A DNA stretch of 47,954 bases from Thermoanaerobaculia bacterium (GTDB lineage Bacteria > Acidobacteriota > Thermoanaerobaculia > Multivoradales > JAHZIX01). Below are positions 8,398 through 16,636 of this stretch, piece after piece. The position numbers were made by a program, and so were the translations under genes. Position 1 is the stretch's first letter. Each line of letters begins with the position of its first letter. The stretch lies in the NCBI GenBank assembly GCA_027069135.1, contig JALXFE010000399.1, positions 1 to 47,954 of the forward strand, in the 5' to 3' direction. The notes under the pieces were generated by a model. That model searched no databases and was not told where the DNA came from. It worked only from the letters and a program-made list of their open reading frames with translations.

Positions 8398-11274
8398 ATG
8401 ATGTCGTCCATGATTTGCAAAGCTCTCCCGGCCTGGTCTCTTACCCTTATCCTTCTCGGGCTGTCCGCGATCCCATCTCACGGCGCCGGGCTTACCCGGC
8501 TGGATTTTCTCGGCTCTGCCACAGTGCCTACCGGTACGTCGATCGACGGCAGTACCTTCGGTGGCATCTCGAGCCTTGCCTATTACCCATCGGGGGACCT
8601 CTTTTTCGCCATCAGCGACGACCAGGGGCAGTACGGCCCCATCCGCTTCTACACTCTGAAGGTGGATCTGACCGGCGGCCGGCTCTCGGAAGGGGGGGTC
8701 TCCGTCACCGCCATGACCCCCCTGTTCGAGACCCCGGACCGCCCCATCGGCCGATTCGAATCCGATGCCGAAGGAATGGCCTTGGCGCCGGGAGGCCTTC
8801 TGTACATCTCTTCGGAAGGCAATGTACGCCGCGGCGTCGACCCGTTCCTTCGAGCCTTCAATCTCAGCGGAATGCCCGAGCGGAACTTGACGGTCCCCCG
8901 GCGATTTCGGCCAAAATCCGACGGCAGCAGTGGAATTCGCCACAACCTCGGCTTCGAGGGAATCGCCCTTTCCCCGGACTTCAATTTTCTTTACGTTGCC
9001 ACCGAGAACGCGCTGGCTCAGGACGGACCCCAAGCCGACGTAGCGGTCCGCAGCCCATCGCGAATCATGAAAATCGACCTTGCCCGGGACAAGGTCGTCG
9101 AGGAATACATCCTCTGGGTAGACGCGGTGACTCGCTCCCCGAAGCCGGCGGGCGAGCTGCGAACCCGGGGCTTGGTGGAGATCCGGGCTCTGGACGACAC
9201 CACCCTCCTGGCCCTGGAGCGGGAATTCGTCCGCGGCCGAGGGCACGACATCGTCCTCTACGAGCTCTCCCTCGAAGGAGCTGACAACGTCGTCGGCCGA
9301 AATCGGGTCGATCCGACGACCGTCCGCCCGGTGTCGAAGAACTTGCTCTTCAATTTCTCGGACTTAGAGCTCCCCCTGGACAACCTGGAGGCCATGGCCT
9401 TCGGCCCGGATCTTCCCGACGGACGCCGGACCCTCCTGGTGGCCAGTGACGACAACTTCAGCCAGCAGCAGCAGAGCCTGTTCCTCGCCTTCGCGACGGA
9501 TACACGTCGTCAGACGCCGGCCACCATTCAGGGCCGCGGACATCGATCACCGATGACCGGCAGCTTCGTCCTCGGCCTGGAAGGCGTCGTCACGGCGGTC
9601 GAGCGCTCCGACCAAGCCCGGCGATTCTGGTTCCAAAACCAACGCGGGGACGCCGACGATCGGACCTCCGAGGCACTAGAGATCTCGGTGGATCCGAAAC
9701 AACCTCTCCCCCGAGCCGGCGACGCGGTACGCATCAGCGGCCTGGTCCAGGAGCTTGGTCGTGAAGGACAGCTGTCGACGACGACCCTCCGGGCTTCGTC
9801 TGTTTCGCTCATCTCCCACGGCGTCACCCCACCCCGGGCCGTCGTTCTCGGCGATGGGGGCCGCAGAGTCCCCACGGAGAGCATCGATAGCGACGGCCTC
9901 CGCGAATTCCGCCCGAACCGGGATGCTCTCGATTTCTTCGAGAGCCTGGAAGGGATGCGGGTGGAGATTCGCGACCCGGTGGTCATCGGACCCACCACCG
10001 GCTACGGAACCCTCGTAGTCCTTGCCGACGGGGGGTCCGGTTCGGCCCTGCGAACCCATCGGGGCGGCCTCGTGCTCGGCGAGAAGGATCTCAACCCGGA
10101 GAGAATCTTGATCGATGCCCGGCTGGTCGGCAACGCTCCGAAAGCCCAGGTCGGTGACCGATTCAGCGGCCCCATCTCGGGAGTCCTGGGATACGACCGG
10201 GGAAGCTTCAAAGTCCTGGTGACGGGAAGCTTCCCGCGAATCTCCCCCTTTTCGTCCACCCAAGATGTGACCTCCCTGGTGGGGGACGACACCCATCTGA
10301 CCCTCGCGACCTACAATGTCCTCAACCTCAGCCCGGCAACGTCCGCGGCACGCTTTTCCCGGCTCGCCCAAAGCATCGTTCGCAACCTTAGAAGCCCGGA
10401 TATCCTGGCCCTTCAAGAGGTTCAGGACGATTCAGGGCCTACCGACGACGGCGTCGTGGGGGCTACTCAATGCCTGCGTCAACTGGTGGCCGCCATCCAG
10501 GCGGCCGGTGGCCCGACCTATAGCGCGCGACAGATCGATCCGGTGAATGGAGCGGACGGAGGCCAGCCCGGAGGCAACATCCGGGTGGCCTATCTCTTCA
10601 ATCCAAATCGGGTGGTCTTCGTCGATCGGGGAAACGGTGGAGCCCTAACCCCCACGGCGGTGGAAAACTCCGAGGAGTTGGGAGAGCCCCGTCTGACCCT
10701 CAGCCCGGGACGCATTTCCCCGACGGAGGCGGCATTTCGGGGGGATTCCGGGCAGGGCTTCGAAGGCGGCCGGAAATCCTTGGCCGCCGAGGTGTTCTTC
10801 CAGGGACAACGGATCTTTCTCGTCAACAACCATCTCAAGTCCAAACGGGGGGACGACCGGCTCTTTGGGAGCGTTCAACCGCCGGTGGCGAGAACCGAGC
10901 TTCAACGCCGAGCCCAGACCCTCTTGTTGCGAAGATTCGCCGATCAGATTCTGGCCCAGGCGCCCCTATCGAATATCGTGATCCTCGGCGATATGAACGA
11001 GCACGAATTTCGCAGCCCCATGAAGATGCTGACGGACAACCAGATCACCCCCTTGCCCCTGAGCAACCTGATGGAGTGGATCCCAGCGGAAGAGCGCTAC
11101 ACCTTCAACTATCTGGGGAATTCCCAGGTTCTGGACCACGTCTTCGTCAGTCCCAATCTGGTGGTCAACGGCGCACCGCAAATCGACATCGTCCACGTCA
11201 ACGCCGACTTCGCCGCCGCCGACGCCGCGAGCGATCACGACCCCGTCGTCGTACGGCTGCGCATCGCGCCCTAG
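8398..11274 (+). CDS. Secreted phytase-like / endonuclease-exonuclease-phosphatase fusion
   Basis: A 958-residue exported protein. After a signal peptide (residues 1-29) comes an esterase-like phytase domain (about 30-370: LDFLGSATVPTG, FGGISSLAYYP, ESDAEGMAL, GFEGIALSPD). A middle region of about 380-630 resembles the OB-fold part of ExeM/NucH-type secreted nucleases. The C-terminal 320 residues form an EEP nuclease domain with LATYNVLNLSP, ILALQEVQD, NNHLKSK, ILGDMNE, LDHVFVS and SDHDPVVV, so all the usual catalytic motifs are present. The combination suggests scavenging of phosphate from phytate-like compounds and DNA, though that pairing is inference. Two adjacent ATG codons follow GGAAGACGGAGC; either could start. 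The TAG stop lies inside the CTAG that begins the palindromic element at 11271. Confidence 0.9.
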   Translation: MMSSMICKALPAWSLTLILLGLSAIPSHGAGLTRLDFLGSATVPTGTSIDGSTFGGISSLAYYPSGDLFFAISDDQGQYGPIRFYTLKVDLTGGRLSEGGVSVTAMTPLFETPDRPIGRFESDAEGMALAPGGLLYISSEGNVRRGVDPFLRAFNLSGMPERNLTVPRRFRPKSDGSSGIRHNLGFEGIALSPDFNFLYVATENALAQDGPQADVAVRSPSRIMKIDLARDKVVEEYILWVDAVTRSPKPAGELRTRGLVEIRALDDTTLLALEREFVRGRGHDIVLYELSLEGADNVVGRNRVDPTTVRPVSKNLLFNFSDLELPLDNLEAMAFGPDLPDGRRTLLVASDDNFSQQQQSLFLAFATDTRRQTPATIQGRGHRSPMTGSFVLGLEGVVTAVERSDQARRFWFQNQRGDADDRTSEALEISVDPKQPLPRAGDAVRISGLVQELGREGQLSTTTLRASSVSLISHGVTPPRAVVLGDGGRRVPTESIDSDGLREFRPNRDALDFFESLEGMRVEIRDPVVIGPTTGYGTLVVLADGGSGSALRTHRGGLVLGEKDLNPERILIDARLVGNAPKAQVGDRFSGPISGVLGYDRGSFKVLVTGSFPRISPFSSTQDVTSLVGDDTHLTLATYNVLNLSPATSAARFSRLAQSIVRNLRSPDILALQEVQDDSGPTDDGVVGATQCLRQLVAAIQAAGGPTYSARQIDPVNGADGGQPGGNIRVAYLFNPNRVVFVDRGNGGALTPTAVENSEELGEPRLTLSPGRISPTEAAFRGDSGQGFEGGRKSLAAEVFFQGQRIFLVNNHLKSKRGDDRLFGSVQPPVARTELQRRAQTLLLRRFADQILAQAPLSNIVILGDMNEHEFRSPMKMLTDNQITPLPLSNLMEWIPAEERYTFNYLGNSQVLDHVFVSPNLVVNGAPQIDIVHVNADFAAADAASDHDPVVVRLRIAP

Positions 11275-11437
11275 CAGCCCGTGGCAAGAGTCGAACCGCG
11301 CTCCGAGCGGTTCTATTCGGCCGGATCTTCGTTGTCAAACCTCGATGATTCTAAGAATCATCTGCGGTTTTCCGTCTTGATTCGGCTCGAATACTCCTCG
11401 CTCTCGCTAGCGCCTGACTTCTGCCACGGGCTGCTAG
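11271..11437 (+). mobile_element. Palindromic MITE-like element, copy A
   Basis: This 167-base element has perfect 16-bp terminal inverted repeats (CTAGCAGCCCGTGGCA and its complement). It contains a central 8-bp hairpin, GATGATTC-TAA-GAATCATC, and further partly self-complementary arms. Copy B (40686-40851) is the same sequence in the opposite orientation with about eight differences, mostly transitions. No transposase is encoded, so it would have to be mobilised in trans. CTAG at both ends is what insertion at TA within CTAG would leave, the known target of IS630, but a family assignment is inference. The stop codon of the preceding gene lies in the first CTAG, so this insertion would have left that protein unchanged. 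Confidence 0.85.
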
Positions 11438-11493
11438 CTGGGATAGTCGGAGGTCCAGGAAGTCGCCGTTCGAAGGAGCCACCGTCCTTCGTA

Positions 11494-11499
11494 TACAGT
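11494..11499 (+). promoter_or_regulatory. Candidate -10 box for a leaderless transcript
   Basis: TACAGT ends six bases before the ATG at 11506, and no Shine-Dalgarno sequence is present. Transcription starting about seven bases downstream would begin at the start codon itself. No good -35 hexamer is visible at the usual distance, so support comes mainly from the same spacing at two other genes in the window. Confidence 0.4.
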
Positions 11500-11505
11500 T
11501 AGAGT

Positions 11506-12567
11506 ATGAGACCTACTCTTTTCACAGCTCTGATTCTCACCTTCCTCGGTACCGTCTTCCCACGGCCTGCGGGCGCGGCGGTGACCGGATGGAGCCGTTT
11601 CGATTCGCCGGGATCCCGGACCTACTCGCTGCGCTACGTTCCTCCCTCCCTCGATCTAGGAGAAGCAGTGCCCTTCATCGTATTTCTTCATGGCTCTGGC
11701 TCCACCCCGGAAGCTTGGCAGTCCATTCTGGCGCCCCTGGCGGATCAGTTGGGATTCGTCGCCTTGGTGCCCCGCTCCCGACATTTCCTGGGCTTCGGTG
11801 TCGGTGTCGACGACGTCACGATCTTCGAGACCCTGGAGCTCGCCAGTCAGGACTTGATCCGCGACGAGCGCCGTACCGCCATCGCCGGCCATTCCGCCGG
11901 TGGTGCCTACGCCATGGTCTTGGCCTACGCGGCGCCGTCCCGCTTCAGTGGCGTCTTCTCCCTCTCCTCTCCCTTTCGCATCGTGCTCTCACTGGCGGAT
12001 CCGGCGTATACGGCCCCCCTGCGGATGTATTACGGGACAGAGGATCCGAACTTCCAAGGTGGCTCTTTCACCGCCCTGGTCGGTCAGTGGGACCGTCTGG
12101 AAGTACCGGTTGAAACCGATATTCAGCAGGGCGCCGGCCACAGCGATTGGGCACCGAGCACCCTCCCGGACGGATTCGCTTTCCTTCTGGCTCAGCGATA
12201 CGAGACGGCGAGGGGTTGCGTTCCCGGCGACCAGCGCCTCTGCCTCGGTGGTGGCCGCTTCGCCGTTGAAGGAGAGTGGCGCAACTTTCAAGGGGAGACC
12301 GGCCCCGCCCGCACGGTCCCCCGGGGCTCCGCCGACACGGGAATGTTGTGGTTCTTCCGAGATAGCAACTGGGAGGTCCTGATCAAGGTCTTGAACGGCT
12401 GCGGCGTCAACGGCCATTATTGGGTCCTGGCCTCCGCTACCACCACCGTCGAGTACTCGATCCGGGTCACGGATCTGGCCACCGGCCAAACGGAAACCTA
12501 CTCCAATCCCCTAGGCACCCGCTCCCAAGCCTTCGCCGACACCACTTCCTTCGCGACTTGCCCATGA
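11506..12567 (+). CDS. Secreted alpha/beta-hydrolase esterase with C-terminal beta domain
   Basis: A 353-residue exported protein with a signal peptide (1-24, ending PAGAAV). The catalytic domain (about 35-235) looks like a polyhydroxybutyrate depolymerase or feruloyl-esterase type alpha/beta hydrolase: oxyanion-hole motif HGSGS, nucleophile Ser130 in GHSAGG, likely acid Asp in YGTEDPN, and His in GAGHSDW. The last 110 residues form a separate domain bounded by Cys (CVPGDQRLCL to FATCP) with repeated Trp/Phe motifs. I know this domain as a recurrent tail on secreted acidobacterial proteins; its function is not known to me. Substrate is unknown, probably a polyester or acylated polysaccharide. 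No Shine-Dalgarno sequence is seen. Confidence 0.85.
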   Translation: MRPTLFTALILTFLGTVFPRPAGAAVTGWSRFDSPGSRTYSLRYVPPSLDLGEAVPFIVFLHGSGSTPEAWQSILAPLADQLGFVALVPRSRHFLGFGVGVDDVTIFETLELASQDLIRDERRTAIAGHSAGGAYAMVLAYAAPSRFSGVFSLSSPFRIVLSLADPAYTAPLRMYYGTEDPNFQGGSFTALVGQWDRLEVPVETDIQQGAGHSDWAPSTLPDGFAFLLAQRYETARGCVPGDQRLCLGGGRFAVEGEWRNFQGETGPARTVPRGSADTGMLWFFRDSNWEVLIKVLNGCGVNGHYWVLASATTTVEYSIRVTDLATGQTETYSNPLGTRSQAFADTTSFATCP

Positions 12568-12730
12568 ATCCTGTAGATCTCCTGGACGGCCTCGGCTTGG
12601 TCGACTTCGTCAAGACAGCCAGAGGCATGGGCACGGTCAAGGTTCATGAGGCGAAGAGGCCTATACCATAGCCCTCGTCTCGGCCTCTCTATGACCCCCG
12701 AAAGACCGGAGGCAGACTTCTTAGCCCTCC

Positions 12731-15700
12731 CTAACGCGGCGGCCAGACCGGCAGGCGTCCCGGGGTCCAGGGGGCTCCGGCAGCCTCCAACTTGCCCTCG
12801 AGGGCCGGCAGATCCGTCCCGATCAGCCGGCGCAGCTCGGTGAGCACCGTGGTGAAGGCCTCGCCGGCTACCCGATAGGCCTCACGCTGGGTCGCCGTCG
12901 GAGCAGAGGTCGAGGCCCAATGGCCCCCGACCACTTGCTGCACCCGGTCCGAAATTGAGGGAACCGTCGCCTCGAAATTGCCGCTGATGATCGGATCCCC
13001 TTGAAGCTCGACGAGCAGATCTTTGAGGCGATCTTCCAAGGCTTCGGCTTCTACTAAGAGAGCAAGATCCGCCCGGGGGGTATCGAGGAGGGCTTTCTGG
13101 ACCAAATCCAGACGAGCCTGCGCTTCAGCGGCGGCCCCGGAGGCTCCGAGAATCGCCCGCCATAGCTCCGCTGTCTGTTTTTGGAAGGCCAGGAGCCGTG
13201 CCCTATCCGCCTCCGGCAGGCTGGCCGTCCCCAAGGGAAGGGCCTCGAAGGTCTGACTCTCGCCGATGGAAGTGACCTCGTTCCCAACCTTCTTCGACAA
13301 GCTTACGGTGTAGCGCCCGGGCACCGCCAGGGGTCCGTGAGGCACCGAGGCGAAGGGGTTTGAGGTATCCGGGGCTTCCAATTGCGTCGGGTCCGGCGCC
13401 GGCCAGCGCAGATCCCAGGCAACGCGATGGAAGCCGGCTTCCGTCGGCCCGATCAGACGGCGAACCACGGCCCCGGTGTCGTCGGTCACCGTGAGTATGA
13501 TCGTCGGCTCCGGCTCCCGGTCCTCCTTGCGCAAGGCATCCCAGCTGGGATAGGCCACGGGCTTACCGGCTTCGGCCTTCTTCTTCTCCTCGGCCTTGCG
13601 CTGATCCTCGAGGCTCTCGAGGCCTTCTTTCAGGTAATAAGTGAAGATCGCTCCGAAGGGTGGATTGGGGGCCGTGAAGTAGGCGTCCCCTTGAAAGCTC
13701 TTTCCTGGAATTCCCAACGGCACCCGCGGAATAAACATCCAAGGATCCTTCACCGGAAATAGGATCGAAGCCGCCTCGAGATCTGCAGCCGAAAGGCCCC
13801 GCAAGGGGGTGTAGTCATCGAGGACGTAAAAGCCCCGGCCGAAGGTCCCCACGACCAGGTCGTTTTCCCGCCGTTGCAACGCCAGATCCCGAGCCGCAAC
13901 GGTGGGAATCCCCCCCTCCAATTGCAACCAACGGCCGCCGCCGTCCACCGTGAAGAAGACGCCGAATTCCGTGCCGGCAAAGAGAAGGTCCGCGACGACG
14001 TGGTCTTCCACGATGGAATATACCGAGCCTCGATCCGGAAGATTCCCGGCGATGGACTGCCAGGTCCGCCCGCGGTCCGAAGATCTCAGAAGGTAGGGCT
14101 TGAAATCGCCTTTCTTGTGATTGTTGAAGGCCGCGTAGAGGCGGTCGTCGTCGTGAAGAGAGGCCGTCAGATCGTTGACATAGGTGCCTGCCGGAACTCC
14201 GGGAAAGCTCGAGATAGCTTGCCACGAGGAACCGCCGTCTTCGGTGATTTGCACCTGTCCGTCGTCGGTGCCGGCGTAGAGAAGCCCTTCCACCCGGGGT
14301 GACTCATCCAAGGCGACGAGGTTGCCATAGACCGAAGTCGAACGATTCTTGGCCACCGCCCCGATGCTCCAGACCCTGCCCATGACTTCGAGAGAGTTGC
14401 GATCGATCCGGCGGGTGAGATCTTCGCTGACGGCCTTCCAGGTATCCCCTCGGTCATCGCTGCGAAAGAGGCGATTAGCTCCGAAGTAGAGCCGGCTCGA
14501 GGAATGGGGACTGATGATCAACGGCGAATCCCAATTCCACTTCAACGGTGCGTCGCCGGGAGCCGGTTGGGGCTGGATATCGATCTCCTGGCCAGTCCGG
14601 CGATCGAAGCGGAAGAGATTTCCGTGCTGGTATTGGGAGTAGACGATGTTGGGATCCTCCGGGTCCACCTGGGGCTGGAAACCATCCCCCCCCAAGGTGA
14701 CGAACCAATCGGAGTTGGTGATGCCCTGGGCGGTGGCCGTTCGCGCGGGCCCCCCGAGCGTGAAGTTGTCCTGGGTGCCCCCGTACACGTTGTAGAAGGG
14801 CTGGGCATTGTCGACGGCCAATTTGTAGAATTGTGTGATCGGAAGATTCCCTTTAAACAACCAGGTCGTCCCCCGGTCGAAGGTCTCGTAAAGCCCTCCG
14901 TCACAGCCGACGAGCAGATATTCCGGGTCCTGCGGGTCGATCCACAGGGCATGGTTGTCGACATGTTTGGTGACCTCGCCGACTTTGCGGAAGGTCTTGC
15001 CGCCGTCCTCGGTAACGTGCAACCAGGTGTCCATGGAATACACGCGGTCGATATCCCGGGGATCTGCCACGAGCTCCTGGTAGTACTGGGGGCTGCCGCT
15101 GACGTAGTCGCTCCGCTTGTCCCAGCTCTCCCCTCGATCTAGCGAGCGAAAAAAACCTCCGGAGTCCCCCGCTGCTTCGATCACGGCGTAGACCACGTCG
15201 GGATCGACCGGGGAAAGGGTGAGCCCGATGCGGCCGACATCGCCGTCCGGTAGGCCGCTCTCCAATTTGCGCCAGGTGGCCCCGCCATCCGTAGATTTGT
15301 GGAGGCCCCCCTCCGGGCCGCCGTCGATCAGAGTCCAGACGTGGCGGCGGCGTTGGTAGGCCGCTGCGATGAGCACATCCGGATCCCGAGGATCCATGAT
15401 CAGATCCGAGACCCCGGCGTATTGGCCGACGGTGAGCACCGCCTTCCAGGTCTCGCCTCCATCCGTGGTCTTGTAGAGGCCTCGTTCCCCGCCATCGGAC
15501 CACAGAGGCCCCTGGGCTGCTACATAGACGACGTTTGAATCCCTGGGGTCGACGACGATCTTGCCGATGTGCTCGGAGGCTTGAAGGCCCATATTTTTCC
15601 AACTCTTGCCACCGTCGAGACTCTTGTAGACGCCGTCCCCGTAGCCGACACTGCGTTGGGAATTGTTCTCTCCGGTCCCCACCCAGACCACATCCGGATT

Positions 15701-16042
15701 GTTGGGGTCGAGGGTGATGCAGCCGATCGAGTAGGACCCCTGATCGTCGAAAATGGGCGTCCACGTCGTCCCGCTGTTGATGGTTTTCCAGACCCCGCCG
15801 GAGGCGGCGGTGAGGTAGTAGATCTTGCGGTTCTTCGGATGGACCGCCAAATCGCTGACACGGCCCGAGGTGAGCGCCGGCCCGATCCCCCGAAATTCCA
15901 ATCCCTGGAAGGTCTTGCTGGAAAACGTCTCAGTTTCTGCCGGAGTTTCCATCGCCGGCTTGGAAGGCTTCTTCTTGGCGCTGGCTGTGGGGGCACCGGC
16001 GAATAACAGAATCGACATCAGGAGAGAAGAGAGCGTCTTCAT
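12731..16042 (-). CDS. Secreted BNR/Asp-box (sortilin/VPS10-like) propeller protein
   Basis: A 1103-residue exported protein. The signal peptide is MKTLSSLLMSILLFAGAPTA, and the start at 16042 is chosen because this signal and an AAGGA Shine-Dalgarno directly follow and precede it; upstream codons are poor. Residues about 35-780 hold roughly eleven Asp-box turns of the form (D/R)G-x-(S/T)-W (SGTTW, DGGKSW, DGGETW, DGGATW, RGESW, RGDTW, DGGSSW, RGRTW), expected to fold as one or two beta-propellers, as in sortilin/VPS10 and GH74-like proteins. The C-terminal region has a beta-rich part followed by a long helical part. Such proteins are usually annotated as glycosyl hydrolases, but no catalytic residues can be assigned here; binding of protein or glycan is equally possible. 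Confidence 0.85.
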   Translation of the reverse strand: MKTLSSLLMSILLFAGAPTASAKKKPSKPAMETPAETETFSSKTFQGLEFRGIGPALTSGRVSDLAVHPKNRKIYYLTAASGGVWKTINSGTTWTPIFDDQGSYSIGCITLDPNNPDVVWVGTGENNSQRSVGYGDGVYKSLDGGKSWKNMGLQASEHIGKIVVDPRDSNVVYVAAQGPLWSDGGERGLYKTTDGGETWKAVLTVGQYAGVSDLIMDPRDPDVLIAAAYQRRRHVWTLIDGGPEGGLHKSTDGGATWRKLESGLPDGDVGRIGLTLSPVDPDVVYAVIEAAGDSGGFFRSLDRGESWDKRSDYVSGSPQYYQELVADPRDIDRVYSMDTWLHVTEDGGKTFRKVGEVTKHVDNHALWIDPQDPEYLLVGCDGGLYETFDRGTTWLFKGNLPITQFYKLAVDNAQPFYNVYGGTQDNFTLGGPARTATAQGITNSDWFVTLGGDGFQPQVDPEDPNIVYSQYQHGNLFRFDRRTGQEIDIQPQPAPGDAPLKWNWDSPLIISPHSSSRLYFGANRLFRSDDRGDTWKAVSEDLTRRIDRNSLEVMGRVWSIGAVAKNRSTSVYGNLVALDESPRVEGLLYAGTDDGQVQITEDGGSSWQAISSFPGVPAGTYVNDLTASLHDDDRLYAAFNNHKKGDFKPYLLRSSDRGRTWQSIAGNLPDRGSVYSIVEDHVVADLLFAGTEFGVFFTVDGGGRWLQLEGGIPTVAARDLALQRRENDLVVGTFGRGFYVLDDYTPLRGLSAADLEAASILFPVKDPWMFIPRVPLGIPGKSFQGDAYFTAPNPPFGAIFTYYLKEGLESLEDQRKAEEKKKAEAGKPVAYPSWDALRKEDREPEPTIILTVTDDTGAVVRRLIGPTEAGFHRVAWDLRWPAPDPTQLEAPDTSNPFASVPHGPLAVPGRYTVSLSKKVGNEVTSIGESQTFEALPLGTASLPEADRARLLAFQKQTAELWRAILGASGAAAEAQARLDLVQKALLDTPRADLALLVEAEALEDRLKDLLVELQGDPIISGNFEATVPSISDRVQQVVGGHWASTSAPTATQREAYRVAGEAFTTVLTELRRLIGTDLPALEGKLEAAGAPWTPGRLPVWPPR

Positions 16043-16138
16043 GGAAGGTTTCCTTTCGGGAATGGGCTGTGGAGTCCTTGGGAACCCTCGGATCATATGG
16101 GAGGCCGAAGGCGGCAGCAATCTTCAAGCCTCGGAGAC

Positions 16139-16167
16139 TTGACATGAATGTTACCCAGGTACATAAT
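16139..16167 (+). promoter_or_regulatory. Near-consensus sigma-70 promoter with TTACC repeats
   Basis: TTGACA (16139-16144) and CATAAT (16162-16167) are separated by exactly 17 bases, one mismatch from the housekeeping consensus. Transcription should start near 16174, between the ATG at 16144 and the ATG at 16198, so the latter must be the real start of the next gene. TTACC occurs three times around the promoter (16151, 16167, 16179), and TACC-CA-GGTA forms an inverted pair between the -35 and -10 boxes. These are candidate operator sites, perhaps for the downstream ribbon-helix-helix-like protein itself. Confidence 0.75.
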
Positions 16168-16197
16168 TACCGAAATAATTACCACGGGAGACCTGTC

Positions 16198-16482
16198 ATG
16201 CCATCCTCAGCATCCAAAATCCACCGCAACTACAAGATCGAACGCGTCCAGACCGGAGTCCGCATGGAAAAGAGGATCGTCAAAGTCCTCAAAGCCTTGG
16301 CCGAGCTCTTGGAGATGTCTTTGGGAGATCTTCTGGAGGGCATCGTCCTCCACGCTTTCGACAACAAGACTCCCTTTGGCGAAGAAACCCTCGGCCGCAT
16401 CGAGAAGCTCAAAGCCGTCTACGGCCTGGATCTGGACTCAGAAGCCAGCCACCGCTTGCAGGAAGAGCCCGAGGGCGCCTGA
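16198..16482 (+). CDS. Small ribbon-helix-helix-like DNA-binding protein
   Basis: A 94-residue soluble protein. After a basic N-terminus, residues about 10-22 (NYKIERVQTGVRM) could form the DNA-contacting strand. Two helices follow (KRIVKVLKALAELLE and SLGDLLEGIVLHAF), the order of a MetJ/Arc or CopG-like fold. I infer the fold from pattern, not from a family match. The start at 16198 is preferred over ATG 16144 because the promoter -10 box lies at 16162-16167 and GGGAGA sits seven bases upstream of 16198. It is divergent from the Asp-box gene. Autoregulation through the TTACC repeats is possible but untested. Confidence 0.65.
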   Translation: MPSSASKIHRNYKIERVQTGVRMEKRIVKVLKALAELLEMSLGDLLEGIVLHAFDNKTPFGEETLGRIEKLKAVYGLDLDSEASHRLQEEPEGA

Positions 16483-16490
16483 GGGTACCT

Positions 16491-16522
16491 CCCCGCAGTG
16501 AGCCGAAGGGCCTACTGCGGGG
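16491..16522 (+). terminator. Strong stem-loop after the small RHH-like gene
   Basis: CCCCGCAGT (16491-16499) pairs perfectly with ACTGCGGGG (16514-16522) around a 14-base loop, eight bases after the stop codon. There is no T-tract, so it may act as a Rho-dependent stop, an mRNA-stabilising hairpin, or an attenuator for the following gene. A second, bulged stem-loop (16574-16611) lies just before the next Shine-Dalgarno. Confidence 0.4.
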
Positions 16523-16636
16523 CTTACGAATCAGCGAAATTCTCCAAGACCCGGCGAGCCTTGTCCGGGGCCGGGGACTCTGAGAGCATGCAAACGTTCC
16601 CCAGAGTTCCCGGTGATTTCACAGGAGGATTTCGCT

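Noticed and set aside
11281-11502. Open frame inside element copy A
   Set aside because: It results from translating the palindromic element. The matching frame in copy B is only read because it joins the lipoprotein gene.
12420-12671. Plus-strand open frame after the esterase
   Set aside because: Half lies inside the esterase gene in another frame. The remainder is a 160-base gap with a loose AGAGGCC/GGCCTCT stem and no coding signs.
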